Below are positions 17,063-25,455 of a DNA stretch of 64,000 bases, piece by piece. The stretch comes from PALSA-505 sp036502085 (GTDB taxonomy: Bacteria > Actinomycetota > Actinomycetes > Streptosporangiales > Streptosporangiaceae), in contig DASXZD010000020.1 in NCBI GenBank assembly GCA_036502085.1, positions 1 to 64,000 on the forward strand. Reading direction: 5' to 3'. The position numbers and the translations under genes are program-made. Positions within the stretch are counted from its first letter, which is position 1. The number at the start of each line of letters is the position of its first letter. The notes under the pieces were generated by a model, which was not told the origin of the DNA, made no database searches, and worked only from the letters and a program-made list of their open reading frames with translations.

Positions 17063-17897
17063 GGATCTCGTAGCCGGTGTCGGTGACCAGGATCGTGTGC
17101 TCGAACTGCGCGGTTCGCTTCCTGTCCTTGGTGACCACGGTCCAGTCGTCCGGCCAGATGTCGTAGCTGATCGTGCCCAGCGTGAGCATCGGCTCGATGG
17201 TGAAGGTCATCCCCGGCTGCATCACCACGTCGTCGTCCGGGTTGTCGAAATGGGCGACGACCAGCCCGGAGTGGAACGTCGTGCCGATGCCGTGCCCGGT
17301 GAAGTCGCGCACCACGCCGTAGCCGAACCGGCGGGCGTACGACTCGATGACCCGGCCGACCGCGTTCAGCGCCCGGCCCGGCGCGACGGCGCGGATGCCG
17401 CGCATCATCGCCTCGCGGGTCCGCTCCACCAGCTGCCGCGACTCCTCGTCCACCTGGCCGGCGCAGAACGTCGCGTTGGTGTCGCCGTGCACCCCGCCGA
17501 TGTACGCGGTGATGTCCACGTTCACGATGTCGCCGTCGGCGACCACCGTGTCGTCCGGGATGCCGTGGCAGATGACCTCGTTGAGCGACGTGCAGAGCGA
17601 CTTGGGGTAGCCGCGGTAGCCGAGCGTGCTCGGGTACGCGTCATGGTCGCACAGGAACTCGTGCCCGATCCGGTCCAGCTCGTCGGTGGTCACGCCGGGC
17701 GCCACGTGCCGGCCGACCTCGGCGAGGGCCTGAGCGGCGAGCTGGCCGGCCACCCGCATCCGCTTGATCGTGTCGGCGTCCTTGACGTCGGACTCGCCGA
17801 GAGTGGGACGGGAGCGGCCGACGTATTCGGGGCGGGGAATGTGCGCGGGAACCGGCCGCGTGGGTGAAAGCCGGCCTGGCTGGAGCAAAGTCGCCAT
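17049..17897 (-). CDS. map: Methionine aminopeptidase, class Ic type
   Basis: A 282-residue metalloprotease that removes the initiator methionine. Metal ligands are visible in IVNVDITAYIGGVHGDTN (two Asp), TGHGIG (His), FTIEPML (Glu) and FEHTILV (Glu). Substrate-pocket residues are in NEVICHGIPD. The N-terminal extension of about 40 residues with SPTRPVPAHIPRPEYVGR is the Pro-rich linker that marks class Ic enzymes such as mycobacterial MetAP1c. ATG 17897 has no SD; TAGACT lies 8 bases upstream, so the mRNA is probably leaderless. Its start is only 14 bases from the start of the divergent small gene. Confidence 0.95.
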   Translation of the reverse strand: MATLLQPGRLSPTRPVPAHIPRPEYVGRSRPTLGESDVKDADTIKRMRVAGQLAAQALAEVGRHVAPGVTTDELDRIGHEFLCDHDAYPSTLGYRGYPKSLCTSLNEVICHGIPDDTVVADGDIVNVDITAYIGGVHGDTNATFCAGQVDEESRQLVERTREAMMRGIRAVAPGRALNAVGRVIESYARRFGYGVVRDFTGHGIGTTFHSGLVVAHFDNPDDDVVMQPGMTFTIEPMLTLGTISYDIWPDDWTVVTKDRKRTAQFEHTILVTDTGYEILTLP

Positions 17898-17911
17898 GTA
17901 ATGGGAGTCTA

Positions 17912-18097
17912 ATGCGCATGAGCGAACAGCAGCGCTGGTGGTTCTGCGTGCGTCACAACACGGTCGAGGATGACAACGGCAACTGCCCCGGCAAGGACCG
18001 GCTCGGCCCCTATGCGAGCCGGGAGGAAGCCGAGCACGCGATGGATACCGTGCACAAGCGCAACGAGGAATGGGACGCGTCCGACAGGGACAACTGA
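17912..18097 (+). CDS. Small conserved actinobacterial protein
   Basis: A 61-residue protein with a conserved-looking core, WWFCVRHNTVEDDNGNC then KDRLGPYASREEAEHAMD. Similar small proteins are widespread in actinomycetes and often annotated as hypothetical or SPOR-like; I do not know the function. ATG 17912 or 17918 can start it; GGGAG is 4 bases before the first and 10 before the second. It is divergent from map, with just 14 bases between the two starts. Confidence 0.75.
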   Translation: MRMSEQQRWWFCVRHNTVEDDNGNCPGKDRLGPYASREEAEHAMDTVHKRNEEWDASDRDN

Positions 18098-18156
18098 ACA
18101 CATAGGTTCCGGCGGTATGCCGGGTAGGGTAAGGACAGCAGCGAGAGGGGCTGGCA

Positions 18157-19110
18157 TTGACCCAAGAGCGGCCAGGGGATTCCGGGCACCCTGGGCAGGG
18201 CCTGCCAGATGCGGCCGAATCGCGGCTGGCTGAGATCCGCCGCAGCGGCACCTGGGGATCGGCGCTGTCCATCGACGAGTTCGCCTCGATCCGCAGCGTC
18301 GGCTTCCAGCCGGTCGGCCAGGTGCTCGGCGCCGCCGTGTACAACGTCGGCTGGACCGGCGGCTACGGCTGCCCCGGCGCATGGGCGGGCTACGGCGGCT
18401 TCGCCGTCCCCTACCGCAGCGTCACGCAGGTGTCCGGCCAGGGCGGTTACGGCTCGTTCGGGGCGCTGGTGCAGACCATGTACCAGGCGCGCCGCGCCGC
18501 GATCTCCCGGATGTCGGCCGAGTGCGCCGAGCTGGGCGGGCACGGCGTCGTCGGCGTGTCGCTGACGATCGGCCCGTTCCCGGCGGGCGGCCTGGAGTTC
18601 AAGGCGATCGGGACCGCGGTGGTGGCGCCGGGTGCCCCGCCGCCTAAGCAGCCGTTCACCTCCGACGTGTCCGGCCAGGAGTTCGCCAAGCTGATCATGA
18701 CCGGCTGGGTGCCGGCCGGGCTCGTGCTCGGCATCTCGATCGGCGCCCGGCACGACGACTGGCTGACCACCGGCCAGACCCGGTGGGGGGTCGGCAACGC
18801 CGAGGTGACCGGGTACACCGAGCTGGTCAACGACGCCCGGCACGACGCGCGGGTCCAGCTCGAGCGGGACGTGAGGGCCCGCGGCGCCGAAGGCGTCGTG
18901 ATCAACAGCATGAGCTTGCGGATCAGGGAACGCGAATGCCCGTCCCAGCAGCACGGCCGCGACCACATCGCGGAGGTCACGCTGATCGGGACGGCCGTCG
19001 CCAGGTTCGCCAAGAAAGAGCGGCAGCACGTCGCGCCGAGCCTGCCCATCATGTCGCTCGACCCGCAGCGCCGCCAGGCCGCCCGGGTCAAGCTCGGGCC
19101 GACGAGCTGA
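18157..19110 (+). CDS. Tandem YbjQ-type (heavy-metal-binding-like) domain protein 1
   Basis: A 317-residue protein with two copies of a YbjQ/DUF74-like domain. Copy 1 covers about 40-160 (VGFQPVGQVLGAAVYNVGW, then YQARRAAISRMSAE, then GHGVVGVSLTIG, then FKAIGTAVV). Copy 2 covers about 170-295 (PFTSDVSGQEFAKLIMTGW, then VLGISIG, then ARHDARVQLERDV, then GAEGVVINSMSL). Members form homopentameric rings; metal binding is suggested by annotation, not proven. The start is TTG 18157 with GAGAGGGG 6 bases upstream. It is followed by a paralogue 45 bases on, so this is a local gene duplication of an internally duplicated protein. Confidence 0.75.
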   Translation: MTQERPGDSGHPGQGLPDAAESRLAEIRRSGTWGSALSIDEFASIRSVGFQPVGQVLGAAVYNVGWTGGYGCPGAWAGYGGFAVPYRSVTQVSGQGGYGSFGALVQTMYQARRAAISRMSAECAELGGHGVVGVSLTIGPFPAGGLEFKAIGTAVVAPGAPPPKQPFTSDVSGQEFAKLIMTGWVPAGLVLGISIGARHDDWLTTGQTRWGVGNAEVTGYTELVNDARHDARVQLERDVRARGAEGVVINSMSLRIRERECPSQQHGRDHIAEVTLIGTAVARFAKKERQHVAPSLPIMSLDPQRRQAARVKLGPTS

Positions 19111-19155
19111 GTGCCCACAAGCTGAGTACAGGTACAGAAGGTTAAGGGAGAGTCG

Positions 19156-20031
19156 ATGACCGAGCAGCAGCGCACGGACGCAGGCACGGCGGGGGCCGGG
19201 TCGGCCGAGCACTCCCTCGAGGGGGTGCCGCAAGACGCCATGCGCCGGCTGGCCGAGCTGCAGCCGGGCAAGGCCGGGTCGATCTTCACCTCGGACCTGT
19301 CGGTGAACGAGTTCCTGCTCGTCCGCGAGGCCGGCTTTCGGCCGCTCGGCCTGGTGCTCGGCAGCTCGATCTACCACGTGGGCTTGCAGCTGGGCCGCTG
19401 GAGCAAGAACCAAGAGCTCGACGTGCTGTCCCAGGCCATGTACCACGCCCGTGAGCTGGCGATGAGCCGGATGGAAGCCGAAGCCGACGAGCTGCAGGCC
19501 GACGGCATCGTCGGCGTGCGGCTGGACGTGGAGATGAAGGAGTTCGGCAGCGACATCGCCGAGTTCATCGCGGTCGGCACCGCGGTCAAGGCCGAGGAGG
19601 GAGCCGGCGGCGGCGGGGTCGCCAAGTGGCGCAACAACAAGAACCAGCCGTTCACCTCCGACCTGTCCGGGCAGGACTTCTGGACCCTGGTCCGGGCGGG
19701 CTACGCGCCGCTCGGCATGGTGATGGGCTCGTGCGTGTACCACGTCGCGCACCAGAGGCTCGGCGGCATGCTCGGCAACATCGGCAAGAACGTGGAGCTC
19801 GAGCAGTTCACCCAGGCGCTTTACGACGCGCGCGAGCTGGCGATGAGCCGGATGCAGGCCGAGGCCGAGGCGCTGCACGCCGAGGGCATCGTCGGCGTGC
19901 AGCTGCGCCAGCACAGCCACACCTGGGGCTCGCACACCACCGAGTTCTTCGCGATCGGCACCGCGGTGCGCCCGCTGCGGCCCGATCACATCATCGAGCG
20001 CCCGACGATGGTGCTCAGCCTGGACGGTTAA
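19156..20031 (+). CDS. Tandem YbjQ-type domain protein 2
   Basis: A 291-residue paralogue of the preceding gene with the same two-domain layout. Domain 1 is about 43-150 (FTSDLSVNEFLLVREAGFRP, then LGSSIYHVGLQ, then YHARELAMSRMEAEA, then DGIVGVRLDV). Domain 2 is about 165-280 (PFTSDLSGQDFWTLVRAGY, then GSCVYHVAHQ, then YDARELAMSRMQAEAEAL, then EGIVGVQL). The repeated DARELAMSRM helix is nearly identical between its two halves. It probably shares a transcript with the upstream gene. Function unknown; co-assembly of the two proteins into a ring is a reasonable inference. Confidence 0.75.
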   Translation: MTEQQRTDAGTAGAGSAEHSLEGVPQDAMRRLAELQPGKAGSIFTSDLSVNEFLLVREAGFRPLGLVLGSSIYHVGLQLGRWSKNQELDVLSQAMYHARELAMSRMEAEADELQADGIVGVRLDVEMKEFGSDIAEFIAVGTAVKAEEGAGGGGVAKWRNNKNQPFTSDLSGQDFWTLVRAGYAPLGMVMGSCVYHVAHQRLGGMLGNIGKNVELEQFTQALYDARELAMSRMQAEAEALHAEGIVGVQLRQHSHTWGSHTTEFFAIGTAVRPLRPDHIIERPTMVLSLDG

Positions 20032-20037
20032 GCCCTG

Positions 20038-20640
20038 TTACTCAGGCGGCGGGCCGCTGACCGTGTCGAGCAGCCGGGCCAGCCTGCTGCGCAGCCCGCG
20101 CAGCCCGGCCGGCTGTCCCGAACGCACGTGGGGTTCCCCGGCGGCCGCGCTGACCAGGTGCTGGGCGGCGTCGAACGTGACCGGATCCGCCGCGGCCCGC
20201 ACGGTCAGCGCCTCGTGCGCCAGATCCTCGAGATCCTTGTCGCCCTGGTCCATCGCGAGGATCACCGCGCCGGCCTTGCGCGCGTCGCTGACCCGCTCCA
20301 GCAGCGGCACCGGCGCCGCCTGCGGGCTCACCACGAACAGCGCCTCGCCGCGCTGCGCCGCCTCCAGCCGCTCCAGGCCGATCCGCAGGTGATCCGGGCC
20401 GTCCTGCGCCGGGCGCCAGCGGACCAGCGTCGGCGCCAGCCCCGGAATGCCGGCGAACCGGCTCTCCTCATCCAGGTGCGCGGCCAGGTGCCACGGCTCC
20501 TCGTCCGGCGTCCCGACCAGCAGCAGCCCGCCCGGCGAGCGCGACGAAGACCGCAGCACGCGAGCGAACGCCCGGGTCCGCTCCAGCCACCCGGTGGGGG
20601 CCAGCAGCGCGCGCAGCGCGTTCACCTGGTCGGCATCCAC
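20038..20640 (-). CDS. Conserved hypothetical protein
   Basis: A 200-residue soluble protein, convergent with the second YbjQ-type gene (7 bases apart). The visible order is LLLVGTPDEEPWHLAAHLDE, a central AVILAMDQGDKDLEDLAHEAL stretch and a C-terminal GLRGLRSRLARLLDTVSG helix. It has a Rossmann-like alternation of hydrophobic strands and charged helices but no nucleotide-binding motif I recognise. The codon pattern is that of a real gene. Confidence 0.6.
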   Translation of the reverse strand: MDADQVNALRALLAPTGWLERTRAFARVLRSSSRSPGGLLLVGTPDEEPWHLAAHLDEESRFAGIPGLAPTLVRWRPAQDGPDHLRIGLERLEAAQRGEALFVVSPQAAPVPLLERVSDARKAGAVILAMDQGDKDLEDLAHEALTVRAAADPVTFDAAQHLVSAAAGEPHVRSGQPAGLRGLRSRLARLLDTVSGPPPE

Positions 20641-20738
20641 CCGCCCATGGTGCCCGACCGCGCCAGCCCGCGCACCTACAGCGGCGCAAGCGATGCCCGG
20701 CCCGGCCCCGGCGGCGGCGCTGATGGCACGATGGACCC

Positions 20739-21494
20739 GTGCACGCAGCAGAGATACCCGGCGCGTCAGGCGGTCCTGGCCGCGAAGTCCGACAAGGCAC
20801 GGAAACGCCGCAGAGGCCGGAAGAGCCGGACCCGGCCGGCCTGGTCATCGGCATCCTCGGCGGCACCGGCGACCAGGGCCGCGGGCTGGCCCGGCGGTTC
20901 GCGCTGGCCGGCCACCGCGTGATCATCGGCTCCCGCTCCGCCGAACGCGCTGCCGCGGCCGCGGCCGGGCTGGCTGACGGCGCCGGCGGGCCCGGCCGCG
21001 TCGAAGGAGTGGCCAACGACGAGGCGGCACGGCAGGCGGATGTCGTCATCGCCGCGGTGCCCTGGGACGGCCACCGCGAGCTGCTCGCGTCCCTGGCCGC
21101 CGACCTGGCGGGGACGATCGTCATCGACTGCGTGAATCCGCTCGGCTTCGACGCGCGCGGTGCCTACCGGCTGCCGGTTCCCGAAGGCAGCGCCGCCGAG
21201 CAGGCCGCCGCCGTGCTGCCCGGCAGCCGCGTGGTCGGCGCGTTCCACCACGTGTCCGCCGTGCTGCTGCTCGACCCGCAGGTGGCCGAGCTGGACCTGG
21301 ACGTGCTCGTGCTCGGCGACGACCGGCAGGCCACCGACCTGGTGCAGGCCCTGGCTGCCCGCATCCCCGGCATGCGCGGCGTGTACGCCGGGCGGCTGCG
21401 CAACTGCGGCCAGATCGAGGGCCTGACCGCGAACCTCGTCTCGATAAACCGCCGTTATAAGGCGCACGCCGGCCTGCGCATAACAGACATTTAA
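20739..21494 (+). CDS. npdG: NADPH-dependent F420 reductase
   Basis: A 251-residue NADP-binding protein of the F420H2:NADP oxidoreductase family, which moves hydride between NADP(H) and coenzyme F420. The Rossmann motif GILGGTGDQGRGLARRFA lies at about 38-55, followed by HRVIIGSRSAERA where the Ser-Arg contacts the NADP phosphate. The rest follows the family: VVIAAVPWDGHRELL, VIDCVNPLGF, GAFHHVSAVLL and a C-terminal RLRNCGQIEGLTANLVSINR. The start is GTG 20739, giving about 35 extra N-terminal residues. It is monocistronic and implies F420 use in this organism. Confidence 0.88.
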   Translation: MHAAEIPGASGGPGREVRQGTETPQRPEEPDPAGLVIGILGGTGDQGRGLARRFALAGHRVIIGSRSAERAAAAAAGLADGAGGPGRVEGVANDEAARQADVVIAAVPWDGHRELLASLAADLAGTIVIDCVNPLGFDARGAYRLPVPEGSAAEQAAAVLPGSRVVGAFHHVSAVLLLDPQVAELDLDVLVLGDDRQATDLVQALAARIPGMRGVYAGRLRNCGQIEGLTANLVSINRRYKAHAGLRITDI

Positions 21495-21571
21495 TTTTCC
21501 GAACGGTTCCAGGCCTGGCCCGCCGCCCGCGCCTCGGCCCGCTGCACGAGGCGCCCCGCAAGCGGGGCCGG

Positions 21572-22411
21572 TCAGCTGTAGGAGTACTCCTCGGCGGGGA
21601 ACGCGCCGGTCGTGACGTCCTGGGCGAACTCGGTCGCCGCCACGGCCAGTTCGCCCGCCAGGTCGGCGTAGCGCTTGACAAACTTGGCCACTCGCGGCGT
21701 GAGCCCGGCCATGTCCTGCCAGACGAGCACCTGGGCGTCGCAGCCAGGCCCGGCGCCGATGCCGATGGTCGGGATCGACAGTGACTCGGTGACCCGGGCG
21801 GCGAGCGAGGCGGGCACGCACTCGAGCACCACGCTGAACGCGCCCGCGGCCTCCAGCGTCTTGGCGTCGTGCAGCAGCCGCTCGCCGTCCTCGCCGCGGC
21901 CCTGCACCCGGTAGCCGCCGAACGCGTTGACCGACTGCGGGGTCAGGCCGAGGTGCGCCATCACCGGGATGCCCGCCGCGACGAGATCCTCGACCTGCCG
22001 CACGACCCGGTAGCCGCCCTCCAGCTTGACCGCCTGCGCCCCGGTCTCCTTCAGGAACCGGGCGGCCGTGCCGAGCGCCGCCTCACCGGAGACCTGATAG
22101 GAGCCGAACGGCAGGTCGGCGACGACCATCGCCCGGCGGGTGGCGCGGACCACGCCCGCCGTCAGCGGGATCAGCTCGTCCACGGTGACCGGGATCGTCG
22201 TCTCGTGCCCGTAGACCACCATCGCCGCCGAGTCGCCGACCAGCAGCACCGGGATGCCCGCCTCGTCGAACACCCGCGCGGTCAGCGCGTCATAGGCGGT
22301 GAGCATGGGCCACTTCTCGCCGCGGCCCTTCGCGGCCGCGATGTCCCTGACCGTGACGCGCCGCCCGCCGCGGCCGCCGTACAGGGTGTCTGGAACTGAT
22401 GAGGAAGTCAT
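21572..22411 (-). CDS. panB: 3-methyl-2-oxobutanoate hydroxymethyltransferase
   Basis: A 279-residue enzyme that makes ketopantoate from 2-oxoisovalerate and methylene-tetrahydrofolate, the first step of pantothenate synthesis. Seen: the opening MLTAYDALTARVFDEAGI, the metal and substrate motif LLVGDSAAMVVYGHETT, VVADLPFGSYQ, KLEGG, MAHLGLTPQSVNAFGGY, and the catalytic Glu in VLECVPASLAARVT. ATG 22411 has a GGAGGT 7 bases upstream. It is divergent from the DHA2 exporter, with a 292-base gap. No panC or panD follows. Confidence 0.95.
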   Translation of the reverse strand: MTSSSVPDTLYGGRGGRRVTVRDIAAAKGRGEKWPMLTAYDALTARVFDEAGIPVLLVGDSAAMVVYGHETTIPVTVDELIPLTAGVVRATRRAMVVADLPFGSYQVSGEAALGTAARFLKETGAQAVKLEGGYRVVRQVEDLVAAGIPVMAHLGLTPQSVNAFGGYRVQGRGEDGERLLHDAKTLEAAGAFSVVLECVPASLAARVTESLSIPTIGIGAGPGCDAQVLVWQDMAGLTPRVAKFVKRYADLAGELAVAATEFAQDVTTGAFPAEEYSYS

Positions 22412-22579
22412 AGCGGTACCTCCTGGCCTCGAGGCGCCCCAGTGGCGTCCCCGGACACTTCGATCATTGCACGCGGCCCCGCACCTGCGCGAGACCCCCG
22501 CGGCGGTCCCGGTCGCCAGGCCCGTCCCGGCCCGGCGACCCGGCCCGCAAAAATTCACGCGACAGCGGGAATGTAAAAC

Positions 22580-22606
22580 GATACGATCCTGTTCCGTATC
22601 TATAGT
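22580..22606 (+). promoter_or_regulatory. Inverted-repeat operator overlapping a promoter
   Basis: GATACG (22580-22585) and CGTATC (22595-22600) form a perfect dyad separated by 9 bases, directly followed by the -10-like TATAGT (22601-22606). It lies about 100 bases upstream of the exporter gene in a locally AT-rich stretch. A TetR regulator is encoded right behind the exporter, so this is the natural candidate operator. Confidence 0.5.
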
Positions 22607-22703
22607 GGCCGCCAGTGCACGACGGCCGCGACATCTTAGGTCAACGCACCCGGCGGGGGCGATCTTCCCGATCAGCCTCCCGCCCCATGATCCGAAGGAC
22701 ACC

Positions 22704-24305
22704 ATGGACCAGCAGAGAATCTATCGGCGCCGCTGGGCAATACTCAGCGTGCTCATCGTCGGCCTGCTTGCCATCGTCATTGACAACACGGTCCTCAACG
22801 TCGCCCTGAAAACGATCGCCGAGCCGCGCGGCGGCCTCGGCGCCAGCCAGAGCCAGCTGGAATGGGCGATCAACTCCTACACGCTGGTGTTCGCCGGCCT
22901 GCTGTTCACGTTCGGCGTGATTGGCGACCGGATCGGCCGCAAGCGGATGCTCATGATCGGCCTGGCGCTGTTCGGCGTCGGCTCGCTGCTGTCCGCCTAC
23001 TCACATTCGCCTGACCAGCTCATCTTCGCGCGCGCCGCGATGGGCCTGGGCGGCGCCGCGGTCATGCCGCAGACTCTGTCGATCATCTCGAACGTCTTCG
23101 AGCCCAGCGAGCGCGCGCGTGCCATCGGCATCTGGGCCAGCGCCGTGGGCATCGGCGTCGCGATCGGTCCGGTACTCGGCGGCCTGCTGCTGGCTCACTT
23201 CTGGTGGGGCTCGGTCTTCCTGATCAATGTGCCGGTCACCGTGCTCGGCGCCCTCGCCGTCGCGATCCTCGTTCCCGAGTCGCGCAACCCCGACCCCGGC
23301 AAGATCGACTACTTCGGCGTGCTGCTGTCCATCGCCGGCCTCGTGCTGGTGGTCTACGGCATCGTCCAGGGCGGCGACACCGGCTCCTGGCTGCGCGGCG
23401 ACGTGCTCGGCCCGATCGCCGGCGGACTGGCCATCCTCGGCATCTTCGGCTGGCATGAGACCCGCATCTCGCATCCCTCGCTCGACGTCAAGCTGTTCGC
23501 CGACCGGCGGCTGTCCGCCTCGGTGGGCGCGATCAGCCTGCTGTTCTTCGGCATGGGCGGCGTGTTCTTCTTCACCGCCTTCTACCTGCAGAACGTCCGC
23601 GGCTACAGCGCGCTGCAGGCCGGCCTGCTGACGATCCCGTTCGCCGCCGGCCAGCTGCTGTTCGCCCCGCGCAGCGCCGGCCTGGTATCCCGCTACGGCG
23701 CCAAGGTGGTCGGCACCGCCGGCATGGCCGTGATGGCCGTGGCGCTGGCCGGGTACGCGCTGCTCGGCACGACGACGCCGATCTGGGTCCTCACCGTGTT
23801 CTTCGTCGTCCAGGGCGCCGGCGTCGGCGTCGCAATCCCGTCGGCCACTTCGGCCGTGATGGACGTGCTGCCGCGCGAGCGGGCCGGCGCGGGCTCGGCC
23901 CTGACCAACACGGCCCGCCAGGTCGGCGTGGCCCTGGGCGTCGCCGTGCTCGGCTCGATCCTGGCCCAGTTCTACCGGCACCAGCTCAACCCGGCGCTGT
24001 CGGCGCTCCCCGCCTCGGCACGCGGCGCGGCATCCCAGTCGATCGCCGCCACCCAGGCGGCGGCCCAGCAGCTGGGCGCGGCCGGGCGTCAGCTCCAGCT
24101 GTCCGCGAACGACGCGTTCACCCACGCGATGCACGTCACGACGATCATCGCCGCCGTCATCGCGCTGGCCGGCGCGCTGGTCGTGCTCCGCTGGATGCCA
24201 GGCCAGCGCCGGGCCGAGGACGCGGTTCCCGAGCTCGTCGAGGCTCCGGCCGAGCACGGCGAGCGCGATGAGCTGGCCCGCGAGATAGCAGCCGTGGAAG
24301 GATAA
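22704..24305 (+). CDS. DHA2-family drug exporter, 14 TM
   Basis: A 533-residue MFS transporter of the EmrB/QacA group. Diagnostic motifs are IDNTVLNVALKTI in helix 1, the loop motif GVIGDRIGRKRMLM, and the antiporter motif C region IGPVLGGLLL. About 14 hydrophobic helices are seen, with a large exoplasmic loop near the end (AASQSIAATQAAAQQLGAAG). The GAAGGA SD is 6 bases before ATG 22704. The TetR gene starts 6 bases after the stop, giving a two-gene exporter-regulator operon. Substrate unknown. Confidence 0.92.
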   Translation: MDQQRIYRRRWAILSVLIVGLLAIVIDNTVLNVALKTIAEPRGGLGASQSQLEWAINSYTLVFAGLLFTFGVIGDRIGRKRMLMIGLALFGVGSLLSAYSHSPDQLIFARAAMGLGGAAVMPQTLSIISNVFEPSERARAIGIWASAVGIGVAIGPVLGGLLLAHFWWGSVFLINVPVTVLGALAVAILVPESRNPDPGKIDYFGVLLSIAGLVLVVYGIVQGGDTGSWLRGDVLGPIAGGLAILGIFGWHETRISHPSLDVKLFADRRLSASVGAISLLFFGMGGVFFFTAFYLQNVRGYSALQAGLLTIPFAAGQLLFAPRSAGLVSRYGAKVVGTAGMAVMAVALAGYALLGTTTPIWVLTVFFVVQGAGVGVAIPSATSAVMDVLPRERAGAGSALTNTARQVGVALGVAVLGSILAQFYRHQLNPALSALPASARGAASQSIAATQAAAQQLGAAGRQLQLSANDAFTHAMHVTTIIAAVIALAGALVVLRWMPGQRRAEDAVPELVEAPAEHGERDELAREIAAVEG

Positions 24306-24311
24306 TGAGTC

Positions 24312-25013
24312 ATGCGCCAGGCAGAGGTCCGGGCGGCCAGGGAAGCGGCACAGAGCCAGCGCGGTAACACCGCGACGGCCCCCGCCCCTGGCCGCCCGGC
24401 CCAGCCCGCCGAGGAGCAGGCGACGCCGGTGCGGCGGCCGGGGCGGCCGCGCAGCGAGCGGGCTGATCGCGCGATCCTCGAGGCGGCGCTTGAGCTGTTC
24501 GCCGAGTCGGGCGCGGCCGGCCTGTGCGTAGAGGCCATCGCCACCCGGGCCGGCGTGGGCAAGGCGACGATCTACCGCCGCTGGGCCGGCAAGGAAGGCC
24601 TCCTGTTCGACGCGCTGGCCTCGCTCAAGTCACCGCTGCCCGAGCCCGCGGGCCAGTCCGTCCGCGATGACCTAGTGGCGCTGCTCAGCGTGATGTGCCG
24701 CGACATCGCCGACCCGAGGCGGGCGCGGCAGTACGCGCTGCTGCTCGGCGAGGGCGAGAAATACCCGAAGCTGATGGAGCGGTACAAGGAAACGGTGGTC
24801 GAGCCGCGCCGGGACGTGATCCGGTCAGTATTGCGACGCGGCGTGGCCACCGGCGAGCTGCGGCCCGACACCGACGTCGAGGTGGCCATGCTCGCGCTCA
24901 CCGGCGCCGTGCTGGCCCGCGGCCGGCACGACCACGGCCAGCCCGGCGGCACCCTGGCCGGCTTCGCCGACCGCCTAGTAGACCAACTCCTCCGCGGCCT
25001 AACCCCCCGCTAA
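24312..25013 (+). CDS. TetR-family repressor
   Basis: A 233-residue regulator. The helix-turn-helix is at about residues 52-98 (AILEAALELFAESGAAGLCV, then IATRAGVGKATIYRRWAGKE). The C-terminal domain has the PLPEPAGQSVRDDLVALLS and FADRLVDQLLRGL helices common in exporter regulators. A 45-residue Ala/Gln/Pro-rich extension precedes the HTH. The gene follows the DHA2 exporter by 6 bases and very likely represses the shared promoter upstream of it. Confidence 0.9.
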   Translation: MRQAEVRAAREAAQSQRGNTATAPAPGRPAQPAEEQATPVRRPGRPRSERADRAILEAALELFAESGAAGLCVEAIATRAGVGKATIYRRWAGKEGLLFDALASLKSPLPEPAGQSVRDDLVALLSVMCRDIADPRRARQYALLLGEGEKYPKLMERYKETVVEPRRDVIRSVLRRGVATGELRPDTDVEVAMLALTGAVLARGRHDHGQPGGTLAGFADRLVDQLLRGLTPR

Positions 25014-25046
25014 CCTCCCGGCCTCACAGTGCCCCCGGCCAAGAGT

Positions 25047-25230
25047 GCCCCGGCGGAAGGGATGCAATCCGCGGATCGACTCCCGCCAGAGGGATGCAAT
25101 CCGCGGATTGACCCCCCGTCAGAGGGATGCGGACCGCGGATCGGCGACCCTCTCGGGCCCGCGGCGGCGGGCGGGCCGGTCAGGGCGGAAGGGATGCAAT
25201 CCGCGGATCGACTCCCGTCAGAGGGACGCA
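25047..25230. repeat. 32-33 bp periodic repeat array
   Basis: The 18-base unit GGGATGCAATCCGCGGAT starts at 25059, 25091 and 25191, with a variant (CAAT replaced by CGGA) at 25124 and a partial at 25223. Spacings are 32, 33, 67 and 32 bases, so one unit near 25157 has decayed. The linker (CGACTCCCGYCAGA) is also repeated. Every full unit contains the palindrome ATCCGCGGAT except the variant. It lies between the TetR stop and the NHL remnant, and nothing else explains it. Confidence 0.8.
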
Positions 25231-25267
25231 GAACCACCGTACCTGGATGGCGCGCGCCGCCGGCAGG

Positions 25268-25440
25268 TCATTTACCGGCGGCGACCAGCCGGACCAGGTT
25301 GTCGCCCCACTCGGCCACCAGCACGTTGCCCGCGCCGTCGGTGGCCACGCCCGCCGGGTCGTCGAGGCTGGACCCGGTGGCCCGGCCGCCGTCCCCGCTG
25401 AAGCCGCGGACGCTGTATCCATAGTCTTCCGGATGACACT
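25268..25440 (-). pseudogene. C-terminal NHL-repeat remnant
   Basis: On the minus strand the frame ending at TGA 25268-25270 reads YGYSVRGFSGDGGRATG, then DDPAGVATDGAGNVLVAEWG, then NLVRLVAAGK. This is one NHL unit like those in the protein at 9288, including the FSGDGG and ADxxGN signatures. There is no start codon and no upstream repeat. It is the tail of a lost NHL-repeat gene. Confidence 0.6.
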
Positions 25441-25455
25441 CAGGCCGGTCCGGGG

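Noticed and set aside
18010..19989. 659-codon minus-strand frame opposite the two YbjQ-type genes
   Set aside because: It is a shadow caused by GC-rich third positions; the plus-strand frames carry family motifs and start signals.
25047..25230. Repeat array considered as CRISPR
   Set aside because: The linkers between repeats are themselves repeated, so there are no unique spacers, and no cas gene is near.
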